Positions 26,312 to 34,490 of a DNA stretch of 64,000 nt are shown piece after piece. The DNA is from Streptococcus australis ATCC 700641 (GTDB lineage: Bacteria; Bacillota; Bacilli; Lactobacillales; Streptococcaceae), in NCBI RefSeq assembly GCF_000186465.1, contig NZ_GL636091.1, positions 1,312,981-1,376,980 of the forward strand. The letters run 5' to 3'. Position 1 is the stretch's first letter, and every line of letters begins with the position of its first letter. Both the position numbers and the translations under genes were made by a program. The notes under the pieces were generated by a model. It was not told the origin of the DNA. It saw only the letters and a program-made list of their open reading frames with translations, and did no database searches.

Positions 26312-26334
26312 TTTATGATGTAATTTGTCATAAA
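26312..26334 (-). promoter_or_regulatory. Inverted-repeat operator upstream of XRE gene
   Basis: TTTATGA and TCATAAA form a perfect 7-bp dyad separated by 9 nt, 22-44 nt before the XRE start codon. Position and symmetry suit autorepression by the XRE protein. Confidence 0.5.
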
Positions 26335-26571
26335 GTAGCAATATGACTGATTTTAGTATAGAATAAACGATGATTACAGCACAAGCAAGTAGAAGTTGCA
26401 TTATCATTATTTTTGCTACTTTACGTGGCATTTATCGTTTTAACGTTGCTTTTTAGCATTATTTTAGTTATTTTACCATACATTCAAATAATAGAATTAA
26501 AAATAATATTTTGAAATCCCTGATAGTCTACTAGTAATAAAAATAGCATAAAATAGGTTCTAAAAAATTAT

Positions 26572-26602
26572 TTGTTCTGTAACCGCTTTTTTCTGCTATA
26601 AT
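26572..26602 (+). promoter_or_regulatory. Promoter of the secreted nuclease
   Basis: TATAAT at 26597-26602 preceded by TGC gives an extended -10. TTGTTC (26572) with 19 nt, or TTCTGT (26575) with 16 nt, may be the -35. The rest of the 340-nt divergent gap is A/T-rich with no other clear feature. Confidence 0.5.
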
Positions 26603-26631
26603 AATACTAGATAGTAATACGGGAGTTTATT

Positions 26632-27651
26632 ATGGTTACAAAACGGTTTTTGAAAAATATCTTCGTAGGAATAGTCGCGATTTTCATGTCTTTAACCTTT
26701 GTTCAAGGAGTTCAAGCTCAGCAATCAGTATTGGACTACCAAAGTCTTAATCTGCTACCTTTTACTAGTAACAAGCAGCTCGTTCTAGGTGAGTTTGATC
26801 ATTTGGGTCGTGCGACCTCCGCTCATATTCAGCTGCAGGACAAGGATGAGCCAAAGAAAAAAAGAGAACCACGTCTCAGCTATAATCCGGTTGGCTGGCA
26901 CAATTATAAGATTGCTTATGGAAATAAAGGAAAGAAGGCCTGGTTGTTCCACAGAGGGCATTTGATCGGCTATCAGTTTAGTGGTCTGAGCAATGAAGGG
27001 AAAAATCTGGTTCCTCTAACTGCCTGGACCAATACGGGGAATTATAAAGGGACAGCGGATAGCAATGTGGAGGGCATGCTCTACTACGAGAAACGACTCG
27101 ATAGCTGGCTAGCCACCCACCCCAATTATTGGCTGGACTACAAGGTGACACCTGTCTACACGGGGGATGAATTGATTCCTCGGCAGGTGACCTTGCAATA
27201 TGTAGGAATTGATCGAGATGGCAACCTTCTGCCTATCCATCTAAGTAGTCCCAAAGAGTCAGTAGATGCTTATGGGATTACCACCGTTACCTTGGACAAC
27301 TACTCTAAGAATGCGACCATTGACTATCTGAAGGGAACTGCCAAGCCATCTTTAGTGCCGACAGAACCAAGTAGCCAACCACAACCAGCCAGCCCTTCTG
27401 TAGAGACGCAACCAAGTCAAGCCCCTCAACCGAGTCAGCCAGCAGTGCCTGCACAGCCAGTTCAACCTGTAGAGCCTGCAGCACCAACTCCTCAACTGGC
27501 TCCAGTAGTTTATGTAGCCAGAAATGGGAGTGCGGATGTATATTGGTATTCTTTGGACAGTATGCCTCGCAATACTAACTTTTCTAAGGTTGTTCAAATG
27601 TCAGAAGAGCAAGCGCTAAGCCTTGGAAAGCGGCATACAAGTAAGGAATGA
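26632..27651 (+). CDS. Secreted DNA/RNA non-specific endonuclease
   Basis: A 339-residue exported nuclease: signal peptide about 1-30 (FVGIVAIFMSLTFVQGVQA), a beta-beta-alpha-metal nuclease core with LFHRGHLIGYQFSG (catalytic His in RGH) and NTGNYKGTADSNVEGMLYYE (metal-binding Asn region). A Pro/Gln/Ser-rich linker spans about 243-287, and a short C-terminal domain starts YVARNGSADVYWYS. Relatives include streptococcal EndA-type DNases used in DNA uptake or degrading host DNA traps. The linker and tail suggest extracellular rather than membrane-anchored action. It is a single gene with its own promoter and terminator. Confidence 0.85.
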   Translation: MVTKRFLKNIFVGIVAIFMSLTFVQGVQAQQSVLDYQSLNLLPFTSNKQLVLGEFDHLGRATSAHIQLQDKDEPKKKREPRLSYNPVGWHNYKIAYGNKGKKAWLFHRGHLIGYQFSGLSNEGKNLVPLTAWTNTGNYKGTADSNVEGMLYYEKRLDSWLATHPNYWLDYKVTPVYTGDELIPRQVTLQYVGIDRDGNLLPIHLSSPKESVDAYGITTVTLDNYSKNATIDYLKGTAKPSLVPTEPSSQPQPASPSVETQPSQAPQPSQPAVPAQPVQPVEPAAPTPQLAPVVYVARNGSADVYWYSLDSMPRNTNFSKVVQMSEEQALSLGKRHTSKE

Positions 27652-27674
27652 GTATAAGTTATTTTGATAATGAG

Positions 27675-27699
27675 AAAGCCCAATTGTTGGGCTTTTTGT
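27675..27699 (+). terminator. Terminator of nuclease gene
   Basis: AAAGCCCAA and TTGGGCTTT form a perfect stem with a 3-nt loop, followed by TT and a G/T-rich stretch. Confidence 0.8.
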
Positions 27700-27742
27700 G
27701 TAGGGTAAGTACTAAATAGGAGAACTAAAATGACTGAAAATA

Positions 27743-27751
27743 TGCTATAAT
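27743..27751 (+). promoter_or_regulatory. Extended -10 promoter of small antitoxin-like gene
   Basis: TGCTATAAT is a perfect extended -10; no good -35 is visible. It lies 19 nt before the start codon, so the leader is very short. Confidence 0.5.
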
Positions 27752-27770
27752 AATAGGACGGAGGTAGAAT

Positions 27771-27947
27771 ATGACCTTAAATGTAGATAAAGAAAAAATG
27801 ATGATTATGGGTGTGATTTTTGACAACAAAAAGGTTTTTAAGAGCGTCTGGTTTGCTCTGAGCACCAATATGATTGAAGGATGGCATCCCACGGTAGAAG
27901 ACGTGGAGCGACTGAGAGAAGAGGCCATTCTGGAAAGTGCAAACTAG
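27771..27947 (+). CDS. Small VbhA-like antitoxin candidate (58 aa)
   Basis: A 58-residue protein (MTLNVDKEKMMIMGVIF...) with a strong GGAGGTAG ribosome site and its own promoter. The middle reads ALSTNMIEGWHPTVEDVERLR. TNMIEG fits the (S/T)xxxE(G/N) inhibitory motif of Fic-blocking antitoxins, and the following helix resembles the VbhA family. No Fic protein is encoded in the window, so if the assignment is right this is an orphan or acts in trans. The motif is short, so I hold this with moderate confidence. Confidence 0.55.
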   Translation: MTLNVDKEKMMIMGVIFDNKKVFKSVWFALSTNMIEGWHPTVEDVERLREEAILESAN

Positions 27948-28043
27948 AATGATCTATTTTTGAACTATACTTGTAGGTTTAATTTTCTGATTGTGATTGT
28001 ATGAATAATTGTGTAAGTAAATTTTAAAAAATACGAATAACAC

Positions 28044-28126
28044 TTGAATTATCTAGTAAAAACTGTATAATGTAATTAATAGGACCGCCCACCTCTCTTT
28101 GATGTGACAAGGCGGACATTTTGTAT
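28044..28126 (+). ncRNA. Possible small RNA with its own promoter
   Basis: TTGAAT (28044) and TATAAT (28066) with a 16-nt spacer make a good promoter. The transcript would begin near 28079 and contains CCGCC...GGCGG, a hairpin with a long loop, before ATTTTG. No peptide frame of note. The rest of this 400-nt gap holds only the next terminator and the amylase promoter. Confidence 0.4.
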
Positions 28127-28173
28127 AAAAATATTGAAATAACTATTTAAGAATAATTCAATAAAGATCTTAT

Positions 28174-28196
28174 AGCCCAATCGCTGGGCTTTTTGT
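28174..28196 (+). terminator. Terminator upstream of amylase gene
   Basis: AGCCCA and TGGGCT with a 5-nt loop, followed by TTTTT. Confidence 0.7.
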
Positions 28197-28248
28197 GTGC
28201 ATTACAATCTTATAAAGTTAGTAGTCTAAAATTATCTCTCTCAACATA

Positions 28249-28305
28249 TTGCAAACCTTTTCATAAAGTTGTATACTAATAAATGATTTTATGTAATCGT
28301 TTGCA
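28249..28305 (+). promoter_or_regulatory. Amylase promoter with downstream cre site
   Basis: TTGCAA (28249-28254), 17 nt, TATACT (28272-28277). TGTAATCGTTTGCA at 28292-28305 matches the catabolite-responsive element TGWAANCGNTNWCA at 13 of 14 positions. A cre just downstream of the start is a typical CcpA roadblock. Confidence 0.72.
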
Positions 28306-28351
28306 TAAAACGGTAAATGATGAAAAGAGAATATAGTAGGAGACGAGACAG

Positions 28352-30100
28352 ATGGAATTAACAGCGATTTATCATCGGCCTGAATCGGAGTATGCCTATC
28401 TTTATAAGGATGGCCAGCTCCATATTCGCATCCGGACCAAGAAAGAAGATATCAAACGGATTGTCTTGCACTATGGGGATCCCTTTATTTTTATAGAGGA
28501 TCTTTATGAGGCGACCAAGGAAATGGACAAGGTGACGACAGACGACCTCTTTGATTATTGGCAAGTGTCGGTATCTGTCCGCCATGCAAGGATCCAGTAC
28601 CTCTTTGAATTAGAGGACACAACGGGAGAGAAGATCTTGTACGGAGATCGAGGTGTGGCAGCCTATAACAAGGAGAACCTGGACTTCGTCATGAACGGTT
28701 TTAAGCTTCCCTTTATCCATGAGATTGATGGGTGTGATGTTCCGGATTGGGTGGCGCAGACGATTTGGTACCAAATCTTCCCTGAGCGCTTTGCTAATGG
28801 GAATCCAGCCATTTCACCAGAAGGTGTCCGTCCTTGGGATGCCTCTATTTCCCCTCAAGTATTGGATTTCTTTGGTGGAGATTTGCAAGGCATTATTGAT
28901 CATTTAGATTATTTGCAGGAGTTAGGAATTACAGGTCTCTATCTTTGCCCGATTTTTGAATCGCCGAGCAACCACAAATACGATACCGTTGACTATTTTG
29001 AAATTGATCAACATTTTGGTGATCAGGAGACCTTCCGCCAGCTAGTGAAAGAGGCCCATGCGCGTGGGATGAAGATTATGCTGGATGCCGTCTTTAACCA
29101 TATTGGTTATGATTCACCCCAATGGCAGGATGTGGTCAAATACGGGAAGGATTCGATTTACAAGGACTGGTTCCATATTAAAGAGTTCCCTGTCTCCTCA
29201 GAAAATCTGTGGAATAGTCGCGACTTGTCTTACCATGCTTTTGCCTTTGCGGGCTATATGCCTAAGCTCAATACGGCTAATCCTGAGGTGAAGGCCTATC
29301 TCTTGAAGGTTGCGACTTATTGGATTGAAGAGTTTGATATTGATGCTTGGCGCCTGGACGTAGCCAATGAGATCGACCATCAATTCTGGCGGGATTTCCG
29401 TAAGGCGGTCTTGGCCAAGAAGCCGGATCTCTATATCCTCGGGGAAATCTGGCATTCGTCCCAACCTTGGCTCAAGGGCGATGAGTTCCATGCCGTTATG
29501 AACTATCCCCTCTCTGAAAGTATCAAGGATTATTTCCTGCGGGGGCATAAGGAGACCCAGCGCTTCATTTGGGAGATCAATAGCCAGTCTATGTACTACA
29601 GGCAACAGATTTCTGAGGTGATGTTTAACCTCTTGGACTCCCATGATACAGAGCGCATTTTGACGACGGGCAAAGGAGATCTTCAGTCTGTCAAGTCTGC
29701 TCTGACCTTTCTTTATCTGCAACGGGGTACGCCCTGTATCTATTATGGAACAGAGCTAGCCCTCATCGGTGGTCCAGACCCAGATTGCCGCCGTGTCATG
29801 CCATGGGAGCGTGTGGTAGCTGATAATGACATGCTGAACTTTATGAAGGACTTGATCCAGCTCCGAAAAGAAGTAGCAGGCATGATTCAGTATGGTAAAG
29901 TGAGTCTGGAAGAGGTAGAGCCAGATGTAGTGGCAGTAGAATGGCGGCATGAAGGTAACATGCTCAAAGCCTACTTTAACCAGTCGAAGAAAGATGTTGT
30001 CTTAGAAAGAGGACAGGCAGATCTGATGAGTCTTGGAAGCATTTCCCATGATTGCTTGATCATTCAGCCAAATGGCTTTGTTATTTATAGGGAAAATTAG
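28352..30100 (+). CDS. GH13 neopullulanase/cyclomaltodextrinase-type amylase
   Basis: A 582-residue intracellular GH13 enzyme. The N-terminal beta domain (about 1-120) is the CBM34-like module of the neopullulanase/maltogenic amylase group. The barrel has DAVFNH, the nucleophile region AWRLDVANE, acid/base ILGEIWH and LLDSHDTER. It hydrolyses cyclodextrins, pullulan or maltodextrins to maltose or panose. There is no signal peptide, so it acts on imported oligosaccharides. It is monocistronic, with a cre-containing promoter, so it is likely repressed during glucose growth. Confidence 0.9.
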   Translation: MELTAIYHRPESEYAYLYKDGQLHIRIRTKKEDIKRIVLHYGDPFIFIEDLYEATKEMDKVTTDDLFDYWQVSVSVRHARIQYLFELEDTTGEKILYGDRGVAAYNKENLDFVMNGFKLPFIHEIDGCDVPDWVAQTIWYQIFPERFANGNPAISPEGVRPWDASISPQVLDFFGGDLQGIIDHLDYLQELGITGLYLCPIFESPSNHKYDTVDYFEIDQHFGDQETFRQLVKEAHARGMKIMLDAVFNHIGYDSPQWQDVVKYGKDSIYKDWFHIKEFPVSSENLWNSRDLSYHAFAFAGYMPKLNTANPEVKAYLLKVATYWIEEFDIDAWRLDVANEIDHQFWRDFRKAVLAKKPDLYILGEIWHSSQPWLKGDEFHAVMNYPLSESIKDYFLRGHKETQRFIWEINSQSMYYRQQISEVMFNLLDSHDTERILTTGKGDLQSVKSALTFLYLQRGTPCIYYGTELALIGGPDPDCRRVMPWERVVADNDMLNFMKDLIQLRKEVAGMIQYGKVSLEEVEPDVVAVEWRHEGNMLKAYFNQSKKDVVLERGQADLMSLGSISHDCLIIQPNGFVIYREN

Positions 30101-30110
30101 TAAGAAAGAA

Positions 30111-30141
30111 GACTGAAATTGAGGTATTTCAGTCTTTTTTT
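30111..30141 (+). terminator. Terminator of amylase gene
   Basis: GACTGAAAT and ATTTCAGTC form a perfect 9-bp stem with a 6-nt loop, then T7. Confidence 0.85.
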
Positions 30142-30204
30142 ATAAATTGTTTCTTTATTCGTACCCTTATATTATAATAGGAGATGAGAAAGGGGGAGAC
30201 GGTG

Positions 30205-30723
30205 ATGAAGATGTTAGCAATCAATCCTATTTCGGTTAAAAAAAGAATGATAGAATTTCTATTCGATTATCTTTTCATTCTAACTTATTTAGTTCTTCTG
30301 TTTATAGTTTCTATGCTTATTTACACCATCTTTTTTAATGGTGTCCCAGAGTTTACAGAAATTCAGTCGCAGTGGCTTGTATTTTTAACTTCTATTTTGC
30401 CAATCACCCTCCTGTTCACATACTTGGATTATGCAAAAAATGGGAGTTTTGGGAAGGGAAAAGCAGGACTTGAACTGGTCTACCAGAAAAAAACAGTGCA
30501 AGCTAGCTTGATTAGAAATGTCATCAAATTTTTACCTTGGCAACTCGGTCATATGGGCACGATTCATGGCTTCTATAGTGATTTTGATATGTTATCCATT
30601 AGCCTCTCTATTTCGGCGACTTCACTCGCAGTCTCCTTACTGGCAATGACGATGTTTCGGAGAGATAAGAGGCATCTAGGAGATCTGCTAGCCCATACGC
30701 AAGTCCAACCAAAAGAAGAATAG
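30205..30723 (+). CDS. RDD family membrane protein
   Basis: A 172-residue protein with three to four membrane segments and RDD-family features: KKRMIEFLFDYLFILTY at the N-terminus, GKAGLELVYQ in the middle, and the C-terminal FRRDKRHLGDLLAHTQV. The function of most RDD proteins is unknown; some exchange ions. The start was chosen at the ATG with GGGGGAG 6 nt ahead; an upstream ATG at 30184 lacks a ribosome site. It is monocistronic. Confidence 0.7.
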   Translation: MKMLAINPISVKKRMIEFLFDYLFILTYLVLLFIVSMLIYTIFFNGVPEFTEIQSQWLVFLTSILPITLLFTYLDYAKNGSFGKGKAGLELVYQKKTVQASLIRNVIKFLPWQLGHMGTIHGFYSDFDMLSISLSISATSLAVSLLAMTMFRRDKRHLGDLLAHTQVQPKEE

Positions 30724-30876
30724 GGTACAGATTGTTTATCCTATCCTATCCTTAAAGAAAAAGACAAATATAGTAAGGAAGTATTTGTATGAATGAGACC
30801 GTAGAGTTTACAATATTTTTTTATTAAGAACAAAATAACAAATTAATTTGACTAAAAACAAGTAAAGGTATTCATT

Positions 30877-31557
30877 ATGAAAAAATTTTTGATATTTATT
30901 TTTGCGATTTTTGTATTGTTGATAGGAATGTTCGCTATTATGTATAATGGATATATTAAAGCTTATGAAGAAGCTCATAATCATTCGAGTTATTCATGGA
31001 CAAAAGAAACTTATCCTGTAGAAAAATACTCTAATTCAATTGATGAATATAATGATAATTTCGAATTATTATTTAATTTGCTTGTTAAAAAACTTTTTTC
31101 TCCAACTTTAGTAGAAGAAGAATTTAGAAAGGCATATGCAACAGCTAAAGAACTGTCAGAGGATTCTCCAATTTCGATGCAGGCTATCAAAGATAAAATA
31201 AAGATTTATAACTATTCAGAGGGGGCTAACCAGTACGCTGTATATAAGCTTAATATAGATTGGAAAGAACGGGCTGTTTTAGTAGCAAAATCACTTCAAA
31301 AGTATCGTTATTCAAAAGAAGGGTTAGTTGAGCAACTTATAAATGTTGAACTATTTACTCAAAAAGAGGATGACTATGCTGTAGAACAAGTTAATTTCGA
31401 TTGGAAGGAGAATGCTGTGAAAGAAGCGGAATCTTATGTAAACAGTGGCAAGATTTCGAAAGAAAAGTTATTAGAAATACTTGTTGAGAATAAAAAATTC
31501 ACTCAAGAAGAAGCTGAGTATGCTATAGAACATGCAAAAATAGATTTGTTGGATTAG
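30877..31557 (+). CDS. Ltp-family surface protein, copy 1
   Basis: A 226-residue protein anchored by one N-terminal hydrophobic helix (FLIFIFAIFVLLIGMFAIMY), with no lipobox cysteine. The C-terminal half contains three repeats of the Ltp (host-cell-surface lipoprotein) helix-turn-helix type: NQYAVYKLNIDWKERAV, DDYAVEQVNFDWKENAV, AEYAIEHAKIDLLD. Ltp of a Streptococcus thermophilus phage blocks superinfecting DNA entry, so a phage-exclusion role is possible but unproven. A close paralogue lies 1 kb downstream, sharing the ribosome-site region AAAACAAGTAAAGGTA as well as coding repeats. Confidence 0.72.
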   Translation: MKKFLIFIFAIFVLLIGMFAIMYNGYIKAYEEAHNHSSYSWTKETYPVEKYSNSIDEYNDNFELLFNLLVKKLFSPTLVEEEFRKAYATAKELSEDSPISMQAIKDKIKIYNYSEGANQYAVYKLNIDWKERAVLVAKSLQKYRYSKEGLVEQLINVELFTQKEDDYAVEQVNFDWKENAVKEAESYVNSGKISKEKLLEILVENKKFTQEEAEYAIEHAKIDLLD

Positions 31558-31559
31558 AC

Positions 31560-31880
31560 AATAGTTCTAGTATTTATTTAAAGACCTTAAAAGAGGGTAA
31601 TGAAGCTAAGATAGCTGCGGTAGAAAGTTATGAAAAGTGGCATAATGAAAATAAGGACACAATTTCTATTTATGATCGCTATTTGAACAGTGATGATTTC
31701 AAAACAAGTCCAATGGAAAATATATAAGATCAACTGAAAATATTTTTGATCGACCATCACTACTATGAAGTAGCAATTCCCCTGATTAGACAATTTAGTA
31801 AGAGTTACGATCATTATTATAAAAAACTAACGGAGGCAAGTGACTATTACTTAAAACAAAAAGGAGATGCTCCACAATAA
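31560..31880 (+). pseudogene. Decayed gene following Ltp copy 1
   Basis: Without a start codon, the frame reads NSSSIYLKTLKEGNEAKIAAVESYEKWHN..SPMENI, hits TAA at 31725, and continues in the same frame as DQLKIFLIDHHYYEVAIPLIRQFSKSY to 31880. One in-frame stop and no start point to a dead gene. A shorter homologous piece follows the second Ltp gene (33238-33400), so the two were duplicated as a unit. Its function is unknown. Confidence 0.5.
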
Positions 31881-31922
31881 ATCTAAGATCACTATACTTC
31901 ATAAGATTTAACGACTAAAAGA

Positions 31923-31957
31923 TAGAGTGAGGGCTGACTTGCCCTTGCTCTATTTTT
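31923..31957 (+). terminator. Terminator after decayed gene
   Basis: TAGAG...AGGGC pairs with GCCCT...CTCTA around a TGACTT loop, followed by TTTTT. Confidence 0.75.
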
Positions 31958-31969
31958 CAGTTCCTTTAA

Positions 31970-31998
31970 TTGTACTTTTCCCTACATAGGTGTATAAT
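31970..31998 (+). promoter_or_regulatory. Promoter
   Basis: TTGTAC, 17-nt spacer, TATAAT preceded by GTG. It is a near-consensus promoter 42 nt before the start of the following gene. Confidence 0.7.
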
Positions 31999-32039
31999 GT
32001 GTCCTTAGGTAAAGAAATTAGTAGAATAAGGAGATGGAT

Positions 32040-32351
32040 ATGGAATTAAAAGATTTTACAGAAAAAGAACAAGAACAAATCAACCAAGGTTTGAGTACAG
32101 CTGAGATTTCTGATAAAGAAGCGGCGAAGAAGTTGCTCGCTCTTGTCCCGCAAGAATGGATCAAGCGTATTCCTTTCTTTGTCAGAGGGCATGCGACAAC
32201 AAAGACGATCGAGCGTGTAGCCATGCGCTATCCTGAACTCTATGCCGTGGCCAAGCGCCAAGGAGACCTTCCTGAAAAAGAACGGGAAGAATTGCGTGTC
32301 ATCATGACAGAAGTCTTTGAAGAAAAGATGAACAAACATAAGATTAAATAA
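32040..32351 (+). CDS. Conserved-looking small hypothetical protein
   Basis: A 103-residue charged, helical protein (MELKDFTEKEQEQINQGLSTAEISDKEAAKKLLALVPQEW...) with no membrane segment or recognised motif. I chose the second ATG, 6 nt after AAGGAG; the first ATG at 32034 touches the ribosome site. It has its own strong promoter and terminator and higher GC than the flanking Ltp genes, so it is an old resident interrupted by the duplicated Ltp units. Its function is unknown. Confidence 0.65.
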   Translation: MELKDFTEKEQEQINQGLSTAEISDKEAAKKLLALVPQEWIKRIPFFVRGHATTKTIERVAMRYPELYAVAKRQGDLPEKEREELRVIMTEVFEEKMNKHKIK

Positions 32352-32380
32352 TCCTTTGTTATTTTTTATCTCACAATTGA

Positions 32381-32416
32381 GCGAGTGATTGCAGTTGAAA
32401 TATTGCAGTCACTTTT
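32381..32416 (+). terminator. Terminator
   Basis: AGTGATTGCA pairs with TGCAGTCACT (one G-T wobble) around an A/T loop, followed by TTTTTT. Confidence 0.7.
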
Positions 32417-32544
32417 TTATGCATTGTATAATGACTTTTACTTTAGTAAATAAAAATGAACAATATTTTATGGTATAATACTCATGAAAGTAGTCAAGAT
32501 AAATCAAGTATTCCATTGGAGAAAAACAAGTAAAGGTAGTCATT

Positions 32545-33237
32545 ATGAGAAAATTTTTTACAGTTATTTTTGCGATGGTTGGAATGATGGTAATATGGAT
32601 AGCTTTTATGGTATATAGTTATCAAAGAAGTTATAATGAATGGCAAAATTCACATTCAGGATCAAAGGTAACTTATCCTGTACAAGAATACTCTTCTTCA
32701 AATTCTAGTACGAATTATTATGATTATAAAAAATACTCTTCTTCAAGTTCTAGTAAGACTTCAAGTTCTAGTACGAAGTATTATGATTATAAAAATTCAA
32801 ATAAATCTACAGATGCATATGTAAAAGCTCTCTTTTTGTCAGAAAAATCTCATTTATCGAAACAGAAAATTGAACAAGATCTAACAAGTTGGTATTCAGA
32901 GGATGCTTGCCAGTACGCTATGAATAAACTTAATATAGACTGGAAAGAGCAAGCTGTTTTAAAAGCAAAATCACTTCAAATGTTTCATTTTTCAAAAGAA
33001 ATGTTAGTTTGGCAACTTATAAATGTTGAACTGTTTACTCAAGAAGAGGCTGACTATGCTATAGAACAAGTTAATTTCGATTGGAAGGAGGAAGCTGTAA
33101 AAAAAGTGGAAGCTATTGCAAACCCTGGAAACATGTCAAAAGAGGAGTTATTAGAATTACTTGTCATAAAAAGAAAATTTACTCAAGAAGAAGCTGAGTA
33201 CGCAATAGAACATGCTCAAGTAGATTGGTTGAATTAA
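32545..33237 (+). CDS. Ltp-family surface protein, copy 2
   Basis: A 230-residue paralogue of the protein 1.7 kb upstream. It has an N-terminal membrane helix (FFTVIFAMVGMMVIWIAFMVY), then a Ser-rich stretch with repeated YYDYK units (residues about 50-82) that copy 1 lacks, then three Ltp-type repeats (CQYAMNKLNIDWKEQAV, ADYAIEQVNFDWKEEAV, AEYAIEHAQVDWLN). The 5' region AAAACAAGTAAAGGTA and the first codons are nearly identical to copy 1. The Ser-rich linker probably spans the cell wall. The gene is A/T-rich. A phage-exclusion or surface role is inferred from the family only. Confidence 0.72.
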   Translation: MRKFFTVIFAMVGMMVIWIAFMVYSYQRSYNEWQNSHSGSKVTYPVQEYSSSNSSTNYYDYKKYSSSSSSKTSSSSTKYYDYKNSNKSTDAYVKALFLSEKSHLSKQKIEQDLTSWYSEDACQYAMNKLNIDWKEQAVLKAKSLQMFHFSKEMLVWQLINVELFTQEEADYAIEQVNFDWKEEAVKKVEAIANPGNMSKEELLELLVIKRKFTQEEAEYAIEHAQVDWLN

Positions 33238-33400
33238 ACAATAATTTTAATTTTGATTTGAAGAACTTAAAAGAGGCTGATGAATATAAAATAGCTAGGA
33301 TAGAAAATGATGAAAAGAGGCATAATGATGATCAAAACACGTTTTCTACCAATAATTGCTAGTTGAACAGGGATGAATACAAAATAAGTCCAATGTAACA
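33238..33400 (+). pseudogene. Decayed fragment following Ltp copy 2
   Basis: NNFNFDLKNLKEADEYKIARIENDEKRHNDD matches the fragment after Ltp copy 1 but has two in-frame stops and is shorter. It marks the 3' limit of the duplicated unit. Confidence 0.45.
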
Positions 33401-33406
33401 TATTGA

Positions 33407-33437
33407 AGAGCTGGATAGTCTGCCAGCTCTTTTTTTG
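33407..33437 (+). terminator. Terminator after Ltp copy 2
   Basis: AGAGCTGG and CCAGCTCT with an 8-nt loop, followed by T7. Confidence 0.85.
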
Positions 33438-33495
33438 CTACCTATAAAGTTTCCTCATTTCGTGAAAAATAGTTGGAGCTAAGTCCGTTTTAAAC

Positions 33496-33501
33496 TATAA
33501 T
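33496..33501 (+). promoter_or_regulatory. -10 element upstream of lipoprotein gene
   Basis: TATAAT about 100 nt before the lipoprotein start; the -35 is unclear. The intervening 95-nt leader has no long frame. Confidence 0.4.
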
Positions 33502-33599
33502 ATAGGATAAGGAGATTCGATAGAAAAAGAAATGAATCATGTTATAAATCGCAATTCAATGTTACAAAACATCTTAGTATATAGAAAAGGAACCAGTTT

Positions 33600-34487
33600 A
33601 TGAAACCATCTAAAAAAATCATGCTCCTTACTAGCTGTGCCCTGGCTATCTTTGCTTTAGCAGCTTGTGGGACCAACCAAAAGCAATCCAAGGAAAAGCA
33701 GGAGAGCTCCACTGTCCAAAAGGCCAGTTCAGACAAGGAGCACTACAAGGGAACTTACAGCAACCTCAATAGCAAGGCTAGTGTCGAAGAAGTGCGTGCT
33801 CTCTTATCTGCTTATTTGGATCAGGAGAGTGTAGACAAGTTTTTAGGTCTAGTAACGGACTATGATAATATCGTTGGTTCTGTTGGCTTGACGGGCGACT
33901 TTAGCACCTTCAAAAAGACGGAATACGATGTGGAGAAGATTAGTGACTTGTGGACCAAGAAAAAGGGAGATTTCGTCGGGACCAACTGCCGGATCAATAG
34001 TTATACCTTGCTGAAGAACCGCATCGAGATTCCTAAGCAGCAGGCGGACAGTGAACTCTTGTTCGTGGACAATGATGCGATTGAAAAAGGGAAAGTCTTC
34101 GATGAGGCAGACAAGGAAGCTTTTAACATTCTCTATTCACGGGTTCCGACAGAGGCGACAACGGATGTCAAAGTCCATGCCAAGAAGATGGAAGAGTATT
34201 TTTCTCACTTCAAGTTCAATGAAAATGCACGCATGCTTTCCGTCATCGTTCATGATAACCTAGACGGAAATACCCTATTTGTCGGGCACGTCGGTGTCTT
34301 GGTTCCTGCAAAGGACGGCTATCTCTTTGTTGAAAAGCTAACCTTTGAAGAACCTTACCAAGCCATCAAATTTGCGACCAAGGAAGATGTCTACAAATAC
34401 TTGGAGACCAAATACCAAGATTACACCGGTGAAGGTCTAGCTAAGCCCTTTATCATGGACAATGAAAAATGGGTTGAGATGAAATAG
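33600..34487 (+). CDS. Lipoprotein of unknown function
   Basis: A 295-residue protein with a clear type II signal peptide: KKIMLLTSCALAIFALAACG, lipobox LAAC, lipidated Cys23. A short charged Ser/Lys linker follows, then a soluble domain with no motif I recognise (EEVRALLSAYLDQESVDKFLGLV, ENARMLSVIVHDNLDGNTLFVGHVGVLV). It is exposed on the outer face of the membrane. A membrane protein of unknown function follows after 3 nt and may be co-transcribed. Confidence 0.75.
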   Translation: MKPSKKIMLLTSCALAIFALAACGTNQKQSKEKQESSTVQKASSDKEHYKGTYSNLNSKASVEEVRALLSAYLDQESVDKFLGLVTDYDNIVGSVGLTGDFSTFKKTEYDVEKISDLWTKKKGDFVGTNCRINSYTLLKNRIEIPKQQADSELLFVDNDAIEKGKVFDEADKEAFNILYSRVPTEATTDVKVHAKKMEEYFSHFKFNENARMLSVIVHDNLDGNTLFVGHVGVLVPAKDGYLFVEKLTFEEPYQAIKFATKEDVYKYLETKYQDYTGEGLAKPFIMDNEKWVEMK

Positions 34488-34490
34488 AGG

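Noticed and set aside
28079..28126. Fst-type type I toxin locus
   Set aside because: The promoter and hairpin are suggestive, but no hydrophobic toxin peptide frame was found on either strand nearby.
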